From Paraescarpia echinospica (lineage: Eukaryota; Annelida; Polychaeta; Sabellida; Siboglinidae): a DNA stretch of 64,000 bases. Location of the stretch: NCBI GenBank assembly GCA_020002185.1, contig CM034531.1:73336778-73400777 (forward strand), read 5' to 3'. Below are positions 23,317 to 35,333 of this stretch, one piece after another. The notes beneath the pieces are model-generated. The model saw only the letters and a list, made by a program, of their open reading frames with translations. It had not been told where the DNA came from and made no database searches. Each line of letters opens with the position of its first letter. The stretch's first letter is position 1. The translations under genes and the position numbers were made by a program.

Positions 23317-23609
23317 GTGTCTTTCGAATGGAATGTTGATTTTGGCGTGAAATAAGTTGTCAATGTTGTTATTGCGTGTTCGTAGTCTTCGTCACCACCC
23401 ACCTCTTCCATCGTGAAGAAAATCTCTTGGACTTCTGGTCCTGCATGATGTAACAGCATCGCCCGCTTCTGTTTCATATCTGTTACCCCTTTCGCTGTCA
23501 CGTACAGTTCAAAACTGCGACGCCACTGCGTCCATTTTATTCCGAGTTGGGTCGGATCGCTTTTTGTATCAAACATCGGAATACTTGCGATTTCCAGCAC
23601 TACTGCCAT
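23292..23609 (-). pseudogene. Gypsy-B gag N-terminus (unit 0)
   Basis: A 105-codon frame starting MAVVLEIASIPMFDTKSDP, with IKWTQWRRSFELYVTAKGV and KRAMLLHHAGPEVQEIFF, typical of the Gypsy capsid N-domain. It ends after a one-base frame change in an AAAATC context. All four units share this break. Confidence 0.85.
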
Positions 23610-23666
23610 TCTCGTTTCGTTTTATCGTTCAACTGAGTGTTCATTTGTAGTTTTACTCGTCGCCAA

Positions 23667-23830
23667 TGTAATGTATTTAATTGTATCGTATCTAAACATT
23701 GATTAATACAGAGACTCACACAAACAAGTTCTTTCCAATTTTAACTCTGTATTTCTACTCCTCGCTTCCGCCCAGGGATCAGGCCTTAATTACATGAGGA
23801 GGGGAGCGGTCTTTAACAGTAGACACCACA
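23667..23830 (-). repeat. Gypsy-B 5' LTR, unit 0
   Basis: 164 bp, TG...CA, followed on the plus strand by GGTAT. It shares a T (GTATTTAATTG) with the LTRs of units 1 and 2, whereas unit 3 has C. Confidence 0.93.
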
Positions 23831-23898
23831 GGTATAATGTTTGCCTCTTTCCATTCTAAAGGAACCACTCCCTCTTCTAATGACAAATCTGTACTCAT
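23831..23898. repeat. CR1-B flank fragment and 10-bp filler at array junction
   Basis: 58 bp identical in type to the intact CR1-B sequence at 32582-32639 (antisense of EGVVPLEWKEANIIP), then CTGTACTCAT, then an abrupt start of Gypsy-B internal sequence (GATGTACTCATCTGC) at 23899. The filler repeats TGTACTCAT from just inside the next unit. Identical junctions recur at 26748-26815 and 29665-29732. Confidence 0.92.
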
Positions 23899-26815
23899 GA
23901 TGTACTCATCTGCAACCTTTGACACTTTGCATGGTTCATGTTTCACTTCTGTAGGTAATTTGTTCACTTGTGTCAGTCTAGACAAAGCATCCGCGATGTT
24001 CATGGGTCCGGGTACGTATTTAACCGTGAAATTATACGGTTGCAAACGCAGAACCCATCGTTCAATTCGCGCTGACGGACGCGATCTCGCAGAATAGATT
24101 GTCTCCAACGGCTTATGGTCTGTGATCAGTTCAAAATGAATACCGTAAAGGTACATGTGGAATTTTTCGAACGCCCACACCAAGGCCAGTGCTTCTTTCT
24201 CCGTTTGAGAATATCGACGTTCGGTGTTCTGCTTGCATAGTACACAGGACGAAATTCGCCATTTGGTTCCTGTATCAACACAGCGCCGAGTCCTACCGGT
24301 GATGTATCTGCAATGACTTGAGTCTTTGCATCTTTGCTCCTGTCGAAGTACGCAAGAGTCGCTGCATTCGCCATGCTCCTTTTCACACTTTCAAACGCTT
24401 CATGTTGTTCGCGTTTCCATTCGAATGACACATTGTGTTTAGTTAACCGTCGTAATGGTTCAGCCACTGTTGCCAAGTCTGGAATGAACTTCGAACAGTA
24501 TGTGACCAGTCCCATGAAGCTACGGACTTCTGATGCATTTTCCGGTCGCTTTGCCTTCGTGACTGCTTCCATTTTGGAATCGTCTGATGCAATTCCATGT
24601 CTCGACAGCACATGTCCCATGAACGTTAACTTGGACATGTAGAACTTTGATTTTTCTTTGTTCAGTGTGAGACCTCTCTCGCTTAGACGTTTGAGCACCG
24701 CTTCGAGTCTTCGTCGGTGTTCGGCTTCGTCCCTCCCATGGATGATCAGATCATCAGAGATATTGTTGACTCCTTGCAACACATCCTGTATGACATGTTG
24801 GTACATCTCTGGTGCTGACGATATCCCAAACATTAATCGTTTGTATCGCCACAGTCCCACGTGACTTGTGAACGTCGTGATCTCACGGGATTTCTCGTTT
24901 AGCTCTATCTGGTGGTATCCAATTTTCAAGTCGATCTTGCTGAATACCGTGCTATTGTTCATGTCCTCGAGGATTTCATCCACTGTTGGAATTGGATGTC
25001 GCTCTCGTTCTACTGCCGAATTTGCTTGTCTCATATCGACACATAGTCTGATATCTCCCGACGGTTTTGGAACAACTATGGGAGACACCCAACGGGTTGG
25101 TCCAGTCGTTCGTTCGATTATGTCCATTTCCTCCAGCTCTCGGAGTTTGCTTTCCACTTTCTTCCTCAACGCAAACGGGATTCTACGCGTTGGCTGTACA
25201 ATCGGTTGTACATTCTCGTTTATGTGCAGATTCAACTGATAGTCTTTCAGTTTCCCGACTCCATCAAACAGCTTTGGATATTTACGGAATATTTCCTCGG
25301 AACTTGTTTCGGTTTGACCACCTACTCGATTCACTGTCTGGATCTTCACTAGGTCTAGTTCCGTTGATGTCTGGTAGCTCAGAAAGTTACCTGAATCGCC
25401 ACGCACAACTAACACTGGTGCAGCTGTGTATTTGTGTCCCACTTCAATTTCGGCGATAAACTTCCCTCTTACATCTAATGCTTCTTTCTGGATAGGTTTG
25501 GACAACCAAGTTCTTGGTACGTGTTTTCGTCTATGATATTTACACTCGCACCTGTATCGATCATGCAATGAACTGCTCTCTCATTCATCTTTACAACAGT
25601 TTCCGGTTGTTTTATGTAATTCTTCTTCTGTCTATTCACGCTGAATATGTACTCGTCGTCACTCTCGGTGTTTTGTGCAACTTTGTTTACCGCTGTATTC
25701 TTGTCCCTGTGTCTTCCACACTTTTGTTTCGTTTTGCACATCACAGCAAAATGTCCTTTCATATTGCATTTTCGACATATTTCATTCTTTGCCGGGCAGT
25801 GAGGATCTCTGGCAAAATGATCAGGCTTCCCACATCTGTAGCATGACGTAGAATGTTGATATCCACATTTCGACCTGCTTTGATATTTTGATCTGGTCCC
25901 TTTCTTCGTACCGTTGCCGTTGCTACGGCAACCACCACTACATGACATTTTGTTTACTTCTTGTGGCATCTGCACATTTCCCTTCTCCATTTTTCTGGCG
26001 TGCATATCTGCTGCTTCCTCTGCTCTAGCAATATCTTGAGCATTTTGTAATGTCAGGTCTCTCTCTCGCAATAGTTTGTGACGCAAACGATGCGATTTGC
26101 ACGATTCGACAAGTTGATCTCGTATCATGTTGTTTCCCTCGGATCCGAATTCACATGTTTTCGTCAGTTGTTTTAGCCTTGTTACGAACTGGTCTGTCGT
26201 TTCATTGTCTATCTGTCTGGCTTGACGGAACACGTGTCTTTCGAATGGAATGTTGATTTTGGCGTGAAATAAGTTGTCAATGTTGTTATTGCGTGTTCGT
26301 AGTCTTCGTCACCACCCACTTCTTCCATCGTGAAGAAAATCTCTTGGACTTCTGGTCCTGCATGATGTAACAGCATCGCCCGCTTCTGTTTCATATCTGT
26401 TACCCCTTTCGCTGTCACGTACAGTTCAAAACTGCGACGCCACTGCGTCCATTTTATTCCGAGTTGGGTCGGATCGCTTTTTGTATCAAACATCGGAATA
26501 CTTGCGATTTCCAGCACTACTGCCATTCTCGTTTCGTTTTATCGTTCAACTGAGTGTTCATTTGTAGTTTTACTCGTCGCCAATGTAATGTATTTAATTG
26601 TATCGTATCTAAACATTGATTAATACAGAGACTCACACAAACAAGTTCTTTCCAATTTTAACTCTGTATTTCTACTCCTCGCTTCCGCCCAGGGATCAGG
26701 CCTTAATTACATGAGGAGGGGAGCGGTCTTTAACAGTAGACACCACAGGTATAATGTTTGCCTCTTTCCATTCTAAAGGAACCACTCCCTCTTCTAATGA
26801 CAAATCTGTACTCAT
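23899..26815 (-). mobile_element. Gypsy-B partial tandem unit 1 (2917 bp)
   Basis: Runs from the Gypsy-B RNase H/connection boundary through RNase H, RT, PR, gag and the 5' LTR (26584-26747) to the 68-bp CR1/filler junction. Minus frames: RNase H 23779-24183, RT-RH 24126-25568, gag/NC/PR 25475-26233, gag N-terminus 26209-26526. The frame breaks match those of unit 0 except that this unit keeps the 4-bp and 2-bp segments deleted there. A private change (GATGTATCTGC, Thr for Ala) is at about 24301. Confidence 0.95.
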
Positions 26816-29732
26816 GATGTACTCATCTGCAACCTTTGACACTTTGCATGGTTCATGTTTCACTTCTGTAGGTAATTTGTTCACTTGTGTCAGTCTAGAC
26901 AAAGCATCCGCGATGTTCATGGGTCCGGGTACGTATTTAACCGTGAAATTATACGGTTGCAAACGCAGAACCCATCGTTCAATTCGCGCTGACGGACGCG
27001 ATCTCGCAGAATAGATTGTCTCCAACGGCTTATGGTCTGTGATCAGTTCAAAATGAATACCGTAAAGGTACATGTGGAATTTTTCGAACGCCCACACCAA
27101 GGCCAGTGCTTCTTTCTCCGTTTGAGAATATCGACGTTCGGTGTTCTGCTTGCATAGTACACAGGACGAAATTCGCCATTTGGTTCCTGTATCAACACAG
27201 CGCCGAGTCCTACCGGTGATGCATCTGCAATGACTTGAGTCTTTGCATCTTTGCTCCTGTCGAAGTACGCAAGAGTCGCTGCATTCGCCATGCTCCTTTT
27301 CACACTTTCAAACGCTTCATGTTGTTCGCGTTTCCATTCGAATGACACATTGTGTTTAGTTAACCGTCGTAATGGTTCAGCCACTGTTGCCAAGTCTGGA
27401 ATGAACTTCGAACAGTATGTGACCAGTCCCATGAAGCTACGGACTTCTGATGCATTTTCCGGTCGCTTTGCCTTCGTGATTGCTTCCATTTTGGAATCGT
27501 CTGATGCAATTCCATGTCTCGACAGCACATGTCCCATGAACGTTAACTTGGACATGTAGAACTTTGATTTTTCTTTGTTCAGTGTGAGACCTCTCTCGCT
27601 TAGACGTTTGAGCACCGCTTCGAGTCTTCGTCGGTGTTCGGCTTCGTCCCTCCCATGGATGATCAGATCATCAGAGATATTGTTGACTCCTTGCAACACA
27701 TCCTGTATGACATGTTGGTACATCTCTGGTGCTGACGATATCCCAAACATTAATCGTTTGTATCGCCACAGTCCCACGTGACTTGTGAACGTCGTGATCT
27801 CACGGGATTTCTCGTTTAGCTCTATCTGGTGGTATCCAATTTTCAAGTCGATCTTGCTGAATACCGTGCTATTGTTCATGTCCTCGAGGATTTCATCCAC
27901 TGTTGGAATTGGATGTCGTTCTCGTTCTACTGCCGAATTTGCTTGTCTCATATCGACACATAGTCTGATATCTCCCGACGGTTTTGGAACAACTATGGGA
28001 GACACCCAACGGGTTGGTCCAGTCGTTCGTTCGATTATGTCCATTTCCTCCAGCTCTCGGAGTTTGCTTTCCACTTTCTTCCTCAACGCAAACGGGATTC
28101 TACGCGTTGGCTGTACAATCGGTTGTACATTCTCGTTTATGTGCAGATTCAACTGATAGTCTTTCAGTTTCCCGACTCCATCAAACAGCTTTGGATATTT
28201 ACGGAATATTTCCTCGGAACTTGTTTCGGTTTGACCACCTACTCTATTCACTGTCTGGATCTTCACTAGGTCTAGTTCCGTTGATGTCTGGTAGCTCAGA
28301 AAGTTACCTGAATCGCCACGCACAACTAACACTGGTGCAGCTGTGTATTTGTGTCCCACTTCAATTTCGGCGATAAACTTCCCTCTTACATCTAATGCTT
28401 CTTTCTGGATAGGTTTGGACAACCAAGTTCTTGGTACGTGTTTTCGTCTATGATATTTACACTCGCACCTGTATCGATCATGCAATGAACTGCTCTCTCA
28501 TTCATCTTTACAACAGTTTCCGGTTGTTTTATGTAATTCTTCTTCTGTCTATTCACGCTGAATATGTACTCGTCGTCACTCTCGGTGTTTTGTGCAACTT
28601 TGTTTACCGCTGTATTCTTGTCCCTGTGTCTTCCACACTTTTGTTTCGTTTTGCACATCACAGCAAAATGTCCTTTCATATTGCATTTTCGACATATTTC
28701 ATTCTTTGCCGGGCAGTGAGGATCTCTGGCAAAATGATCAGGCTTCCCACATCTGTAGCATGACGTAGAATGTTGATATCCACATTTCGACCTGCTTTGA
28801 TATTTTGATCTGGTCCCTTTCTTCGTACCGTTGCCGTTGCTACGGCAACCACCACTACATGACATTTTGTTTACTTCTTGTGGCATCTGCACATTTCCCT
28901 TCTCCATTTTTCTGGCGTGCATATCTGCTGCTTCCTCTGCTCTAGCAATATCTTGAGCATTTTGTAATGTCAGGTCTCTCTCTCGCAATAGTTTGTGACG
29001 CAAACGATGCGATTTGCACGATTCGACAAGTTGATCTCGTATCATGTTGTTTCCCTCGGATCCGAATTCACATGTTTTCGTCAGTTGTTTTAGCCTTGTT
29101 ACGAACTGGTCTGTCGTTTCATTGTCTATCTGTCTGGCTTGACGGAACACGTGTCTTTCGAATGGAATGTTGATTTTGGCGTGAAATAAGTTGTCAATGT
29201 TGTTATTGCGTGTTCGTAGTCTTCGTCACCACCCACTTCTTCCATCGTGAAGAAAATCTCTTGGACTTCTGGTCCTGCATGATGTAACAGCATCGCCCGC
29301 TTCTGTTTCATATCTGTTACCCCTTTCGCTGTCACGTACAGTTCAAAACTGCGACGCCACTGCGTCCATTTTATTCCGAGTTGGGTCGGATCGCTTTTTG
29401 TATCAAACATCGGAATACTTGCGATTTCCAGCACTACTGCCATTCTCGTTTCGTTTTATCGTTCAACTGAGTGTTCATTTGTAGTTTTACTCGTCGCCAA
29501 TGTAATGTATTTAATTGTATCGTATCTAAACATTGATTAATACAGAGACTCACACAAACAAGTTCTTTCCAATTTTAACTCTGTATTTCTACTCCTCGCT
29601 TCCGCCCAGGGATCAGGCCTTAATTACATGAGGAGGGGAGCGGTCTTTAACAGTAGACACCACAGGTATAATGTTTGCCTCTTTCCATTCTAAAGGAACC
29701 ACTCCCTCTTCTAATGACAAATCTGTACTCAT
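26816..29732 (-). mobile_element. Gypsy-B partial tandem unit 2 (2917 bp)
   Basis: Same structure and length as unit 1. LTR at 29501-29664. Minus frames: 26696-27100, 27043-28485, 28392-29150, 29126-29443. It shares with unit 3 a changed codon giving ACTCTATTCAC (unit 1 has ACTCGATTCAC) at about 28242, so adjacent units are related by exchange or stepwise duplication. Confidence 0.95.
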
Positions 29733-32639
29733 GATGTACTCATCTGCAACCTTTGACACTTTGCATGGTTCATGTTTCACTTCTGTAGGTAATTTGTTCA
29801 CTTGTGTCAGTCTAGACAAAGCATCCGCGATGTTCATGGGTCCGGGTACGTATTTAACCGTGAAATTATACGGTTGCAAACGCAGAACCCATCGTTCAAT
29901 TCGCGCTGACGGACGCGATCTCGCAGAATAGATTGTCTCCAACGGCTTATGGTCTGTGATCAGTTCAAAATGAATACCGTAAAGGTACATGTGGAATTTT
30001 TCGAACGCCCACACCAAGGCCAGTGCTTCTTTCTCCGTTTGAGAATATCGACGTTCGGTGTTCTGCTTGCATAGTACACAGGACGAAATTCGCCATTTGG
30101 TTCCTGTATCAACACAGCGCCGAGTCCTACCGGTGATGCATCTGCAATGACTTGAGTCTTTGCATCTTTGCTCCTGTCGAAGTACGCAAGAGTCGCTGCA
30201 TTCGCCATGCTCCTTTTCACACTTTCAAACGCTTCATGTTGTTCGCGTTTCCATTCGAATGACACATTGTGTTTAGTTAACCGTCGTAATGGTTCAGCCA
30301 CTGTTGCCAAGTCTGGAATGAACTTCGAACAGTATGTGACCAGTCCCATGAAGCTACGGACTTCTGATGCATTTTCCGGTCGCTTTGCCTTCGTGATTGC
30401 TTCCATTTTGGAATCGTCTGATGCAATTCCATGTCTCGACAGCACATGTCCCATGAACGTTAACTTGGACATGTAGAACTTTGATTTTTCTTTGTTCAGT
30501 GTGAGACCTCTCTCGCTTAGACGTTTGAGCACCGCTTCGAGTCTTCGTCGGTGTTCGGCTTCGTCCCTCCCATGGATGATCAGATCATCAGAGATATTGT
30601 TGACTCCTTGCAACACATCCTGTATGACATGTTGGTACATCTCTGGTGCTGACGATATCCCAAACTTTAATCGTTTGTATCGCCACAGTCCCACGTGACT
30701 TGTGAACGTCGTGATCTCACGGGATTTCTCGTTTAGCTCTATCTGGTGGTATCCAATTTTCAAGTCGATCTTGCTGAATACCGTGCTATTGTTCATGTCC
30801 TCGAGGATTTCATCCACTGTTGGAATTGGATGTCGTTCTCGTTCTACTGCCGAATTTGCTTGTCTCATATCGACACATAGTCTGATATCTCCCGACGGTT
30901 TTGGAACAACTATGGGAGACACCCAACGGGTTGGTCCAGTCGTTCGTTCGATTATGTCCATTTCCTCCAGCTCTCGGAGTTTGCTTTCCACTTTCTTCCT
31001 CAACGCAAACGGGATTCTACGCGTTGGCTGTACAATCGGTTGTACATTCTCGTTTATGTGCAGATTCAACTGATAGTCTTTCAGTTTCCCGACTCCATCA
31101 AACAGCTTTGGATATTTACGGAATATTTCCTCGGAACTTGTTTCGGTTTGACCACCTACTCTATTCACTGTCTGGATCTTCACTAGGTCTAGTTCCGTTG
31201 ATGTCTGGTAGCTCAGAAAGTTACCTGAATCGCCACGCACAACTAACACTGGTGCAGCTGTGTATTTGTGTCCCACTTCAATTTCGGCGATAAACTTCCC
31301 TCTTACATCTAATGCTTCTTTCTGGATAGGTTTGGACAACCAAGTTCTTGGTACGTGTTTTCGTCTATGATATTTACACTCGCACCTGTATCGATCATGC
31401 AATGAACTGCTCTCTCATTCATCTTTACAACAGTTTCCGGTTGTTTTATGTAATTCTTCTTCTGTCTATTCACGCTGAATATGTACTCGTCGTCACTCTC
31501 GGTGTTTTGTGCAACTTTGTTTACCGCTGTATTCTTGTCCCTGTGTCTTCCACACTTTTGTTTCGTTTTGCACATCACAGCAAAATGTCCTTTCATATTG
31601 CATTTTCGACATATTTCATTCTTTGCCGGGCAGTGAGGATCTCTGGCAAAATGATCAGGCTTCCCACATCTGTAGCATGACGTAGAATGTTGATATCCAC
31701 ATTTCGACCTGCTTTGATATTTTGATCTGGTCCCTTTCTTCGTACCGTTGCCGTTGCTACGGCAACCACCACTACATGACATTTTGTTTACTTCTTGTGG
31801 CATCTGCACATTTCCCTTCTCCATTTTTCTGGCGTGCATATCTGCTGCTTCCTCTGCTCTAGCAATATCTTGAGCATTTTGTAATGTCAGGTCTCTCTCT
31901 CGCAATAGTTTGTGACGCAAACGATGCGATTTGCACGATTCGACAAGTTGATCTCGTATCATGTTGTTTCCCTCGGATCCGAATTCACATGTTTTCGTCA
32001 GTTGTTTTAGCCTTGTTACGAACTGGTCTGTCGTTTCATTGTCTATCTGTCTGGCTTGACGGACCACGTGTCTTTCGAAAGGAATGTTGATTTTGGCGTG
32101 AAATAAGTTGTCAATGTTGTTATTGCGTGTTCGTAGTCTTCGTCACCACCCACCTCTTCCATCGTGAAGAAAATCTCTTGGGCTTCTGGTCCTGCATGAT
32201 GTAACAGCATCGCCCGCTTCTGTTTCATATCTGTTACCCCTTTCGCTGTCACGTACAGTTCAAAACTGCGACGCCACTGCGTCCATTTTATTCCGAGTTG
32301 GGTCGGATCGCCTTTTGTATCAAACATCGGAATACTTGCGATTTCCAGCACTATTGCCATTCTCGTTTCGTTTTATCGTTCAACTGAGTGTTCATTTGTA
32401 GTTTTACTCGTCGCCAATGTAATGTATTCAATTGTATCGTATCTAAACATTGATTAATACAGAGACTCACACAAACAAGTTCTTTCCAATTTTAACTCTG
32501 TATTTCTACTCCTCGCTTCCGCCCAGGGATCAGGCCTTAATTACATGAGTAGGGGAGCGGTCTTTAACAGTAGACACCACAGGTATAATGTTTGCCTCTT
32601 TCCATTCTAAAGGAACCACTCCCTCTTTTAATGACAAAT
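29733..32639 (-). mobile_element. Gypsy-B partial tandem unit 3, continuous with intact CR1-B
   Basis: Same content as units 1-2. LTR at 32418-32581, then GGTAT and uninterrupted CR1-B. Its LTR has GTATTCAATTG (the C is shared with the 3' LTR at 14675) and its CR1 flank has CTCTTTTAATG. The gag start differs at several codons from units 0-2 (for example MAIVLE and TKGDPT). This unit therefore holds the original Gypsy-B/CR1 boundary. Minus frames: 29613-30017, 29960-31402, 31309-32067, 32043-32360. Confidence 0.95.
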
Positions 32640-32892
32640 AGAAAACTGTTGCAAACGGTACGCTAATTTGTTCTACAATTTCCAATAGTAGTTTCGGCGG
32701 AATCCCATCCACTCCAGGTGATTTATTATTCTTCATAGCCCTTATTTTCTTAGCTACCATTTCCGGAGTTACAATTAATTGTCCTAAATAGTCTGAATCT
32801 GCCCCCTTGAACTTAGCCTCTGGTACCGGCAGTGAACTAACATCTTCTCTGGTAAACACTGAACTAAAGTACTCATTCAGGTCTTCTGCCAT
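32582..32892 (-). pseudogene. CR1-B ORF2: RT fingers
   Basis: Frame with MAEDLNEYFSSVFTRED, MVAKKIRAMKNNKSPGVDGI (the conserved KSPGxDGI block) and PPKLLLEIVEQIS, ending at EGVVPLEWKEANIIP where Gypsy-B was inserted. The track of the frame beyond 32582 is Gypsy-B LTR sequence, not CR1. Confidence 0.85.
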
Positions 32893-33154
32893 TAAGAATC
32901 CCTCTGATATTATATTTCCAGCACTATCTTCTAGAGGACCGACCTTATCTTGAACTTTCTGTTTGCTTCGAACATGCGCATAAAAACTCTTGCTGTCATG
33001 TTTTATATTACTAGCTAATCGTTGTTCATAGCTTCTCTTTGAATTTCTAATTTCAGCTGTAGCTTGGGTAAGTGCTTCTTTATAAATGTTCTAGTCTTCA
33101 TAATTTCCAGTACATCTATATGACTTCAACATAATTTGTTTATACTTATTTTTT

Positions 33155-34033
33155 CTAATGGCTTCTTTCGATAAGTGTTTCTTTTTGGATCGTTTCCCTT
33201 GTTTTTTGACGTTTATCAAATTTAACGACTATGCACTTAATTTCACTCTTTAATATATTCCAGCATTCTGTTGCTGTCTTATTTTTCAGTGTGTTATTCC
33301 AGTCTATCTTTACTAAATATTTCCTCATGTCCTTATACCTTCCTTTGTGGAAATTTCTCCTATGCTGCTTTTTGCTATTCCTTTCTGATTTTACTTTGAT
33401 GGTAAAATGTATCTGGTTGTGATCACTACTCCCCAGTGGCTCACATATCTTGACATTGTCAACTAATTCATTCTGTGAGGACAAAACTATGTCTAACACA
33501 TTCTCACCCCTGGTTGGTTCTAGCACATGTTGAGAAAAAAAAGTATCTTGAACTAAAACTCAAAACTTGTGGTCCTCACTCCCCATACTCTGTAAAGATT
33601 TCCACTGTTTATGCCCGTGGTTAAAATCCCCCATAATAATACCGTCCCGTCTGCTTACTTCTCTTATAGCGTTTTGTATTTTTTCATTGTCTTCTATGCT
33701 TATGTTTGGACTTCGATAAACTAACCCGACTGTTAACGTTAAGTTTCCTGTAACTATGTTACACCAAACAGCTTATTCGCAATCTGCTTCTCTTTCTAAT
33801 TTTATTTCATATGCCTGGATAGATTCTTTAATATATAAAATAACTCCACCTACCTTTCTTCCTATTCTATCTTTCCTAAACATTACGTATCCTGTCAGTC
33901 CCAATTCGGCATCTGATATATCGGTGGTGGTCCAGGATTCGGTTATACCTATTATGTGAGGGTCAATATCTTCTACCATAATGTTTAGTTCATTTCTTTT
34001 GTTTACTATACTCCTTGCTTTTAACAAACACAT
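33155..34033 (-). pseudogene. CR1-B ORF2: APE-type endonuclease
   Basis: Two frames. 33773-34033 has LKARSIVNKRNELNIMVEDI, IIGITESWTT and GGVILYIKESI, the N-terminal half of an apurinic-like endonuclease including the catalytic Glu in TESW. 33155-33526 has TRGENVLDIVLS and LGSSDHNQIHF (the conserved SDH near the C-terminus), then a basic linker. The region between is frameshifted. Confidence 0.82.
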
Positions 34034-34313
34034 TTACATCCAGCTTCAGAAGTGTTTTCTAGACTGTTCTTTGCTGATTTATTTGTGCTGTGTTTATCTA
34101 TGCCTACAGTTTCTGTGAGTCCCCCCTGCAAATCTAGTTTAAATAGATGCAACCTGTCCCACTGTCAACAGATCGCAGCAGGTTCTCTGAGAAAAAACTG
34201 CTGCCCCCTTTCCACTAAGATGGAGGCCATCTCTCATGTACATATCTTCCCTCCCAACAAATATCCCCATAAATCTGTGAATCCCACCCCCTCTTCTTCA
34301 CACATCTGCTCAA

Positions 34314-35333
34314 TTAGTGCGTTCTATACTTTGCCCCCTTTCCTCCCATTACTGGCAACATTCCTGACAGAATAATCTGTTCAACTCTTGTCTTCTTTAG
34401 CTTCCTCACTAACTGTCTATTCTTCTGTACTATCCCAGTTGTTCCCTCCCTGTCTACATTATTTGTTCCTACATGTACCAGTATAGACCCTCCTTTGCCA
34501 TGTCCCAATACCTTCTCTACCCTGTCAGTCACATGTTCAATCCTAGTCCCCGGTAGACAAACAACGACGTCCTTCCCCTCGCTGAGTGTCTTGTCCCTCT
34601 TTCTCATAATGGAGTCGCCCTTAAACACCCTCTCTTTCCTCATTGCCCCCTCAATCACTGCCTTAGAGTAGCTCCTTCTTCGGTTTGCATCTGTCTGGTT
34701 GGTGTCTTTTCCCCCTGTCGTCTTCTCTCCTGTCACATTCTCTTCCGATCCATTCTTTCCTGTCGCTTTTTCTCTTGTCACCTTTCCTCCTGTCAGCGTC
34801 CTTTTTATCGACTTCTCTTCTATCACATTTGCTCTCACTTCCTTTCGTCCCTTCATCTTTCCTCCCATCTCATTTGCTTCTCTCCTCTCCCGTCCCATCT
34901 TCCCTCCCTCCTTCTCTACGGTCAATTTCTCCCCTGTCACCTTCACGCTTGTCACGTTTTCTGTCGTCGATTTTCCAATTTCTTCCCGTCCAATCACCTT
35001 CCCTCCTATCAATCTCCTTTCCTCAGTTTTCTTGCCACTGCTATTCTCTTTCAGTCTTGCAGTATTCTCACCTCTCTCCGTGTCGTCTCTCTCCATTCGA
35101 CCTGTCTCCTTGCTAATTTCCATCTCCATTCCCGTCACAATATCTGTCAACCTAACTATCTCCTTCTGCAGACAATCCACCTTCCAACACCCAATGCACT
35201 GAAAGGTGAATCCTTCCTCCATGGTTTCTGCCCATGACTTCCCACAGCCGGGCAATGCAAAATCTACCCAGCTGTGGCAGTGATCGCACACCAAGTGTCG
35301 CTTTGTCTTGACTTGCCGCTTGCAAGGCAACAT
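34314..35333 (-). pseudogene. CR1-B ORF1: zinc finger plus esterase-like domain
   Basis: A 339-codon frame. Residues about 15-50 form a Cys/His cluster (CDHCHSWVDF ... CIGC) resembling the PHD-like finger of CR1 ORF1. Residues about 95-215 are a highly charged Lys/Glu/Gly/Thr region of short degenerate repeats (VTGEK, TGGKVT, EKATGK). From about 230 an SGNH-esterase-like domain follows (FKGDSIMRK, VVVCLPGTRIEHV, SILVHVGTNNVDREG). PHD plus esterase is established for ORF1 of some CR1 elements. The frame ends abruptly at 34314, short of the full esterase fold. Confidence 0.75.

Larger units (their letters stand above)
14675..23830 (-). mobile_element. Gypsy-B LTR retrotransposon (Mag/K02A2.6-like), split by Gypsy-A
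   Basis: A complete element with 164-bp LTRs at 14675-14838 (3') and 23667-23830 (5' here), both TG...CA. The target-site duplication is GGTAT at 14670-14674 and 23831-23835. It lies inside CR1-B. After removing the nested Gypsy-A and one ACCAA copy, its length is about 4.65 kb. The order on the minus strand is LTR, primer-binding-site-like TTGGCGACGAG directly after the LTR, gag, PR, RT, RNase H, IN, purine tract (AAGGGAGGGA), LTR. The LTRs differ at six positions by my count. The element is dead: frameshifts in gag, PR/RT and RNase H. Confidence 0.93.

Noticed and set aside
23899..32581. Three further independent Gypsy insertions
   Set aside because: Each lacks integrase and a 3' LTR and carries the same CR1 flank and filler, so they are tandem duplication units, not insertions.
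34685..35202. Plus-strand Ser/Leu/Pro-rich frames of 143 and 167 codons
   Set aside because: They are the antisense of the Lys/Glu-rich region of CR1 ORF1, which shows real domains on the minus strand.
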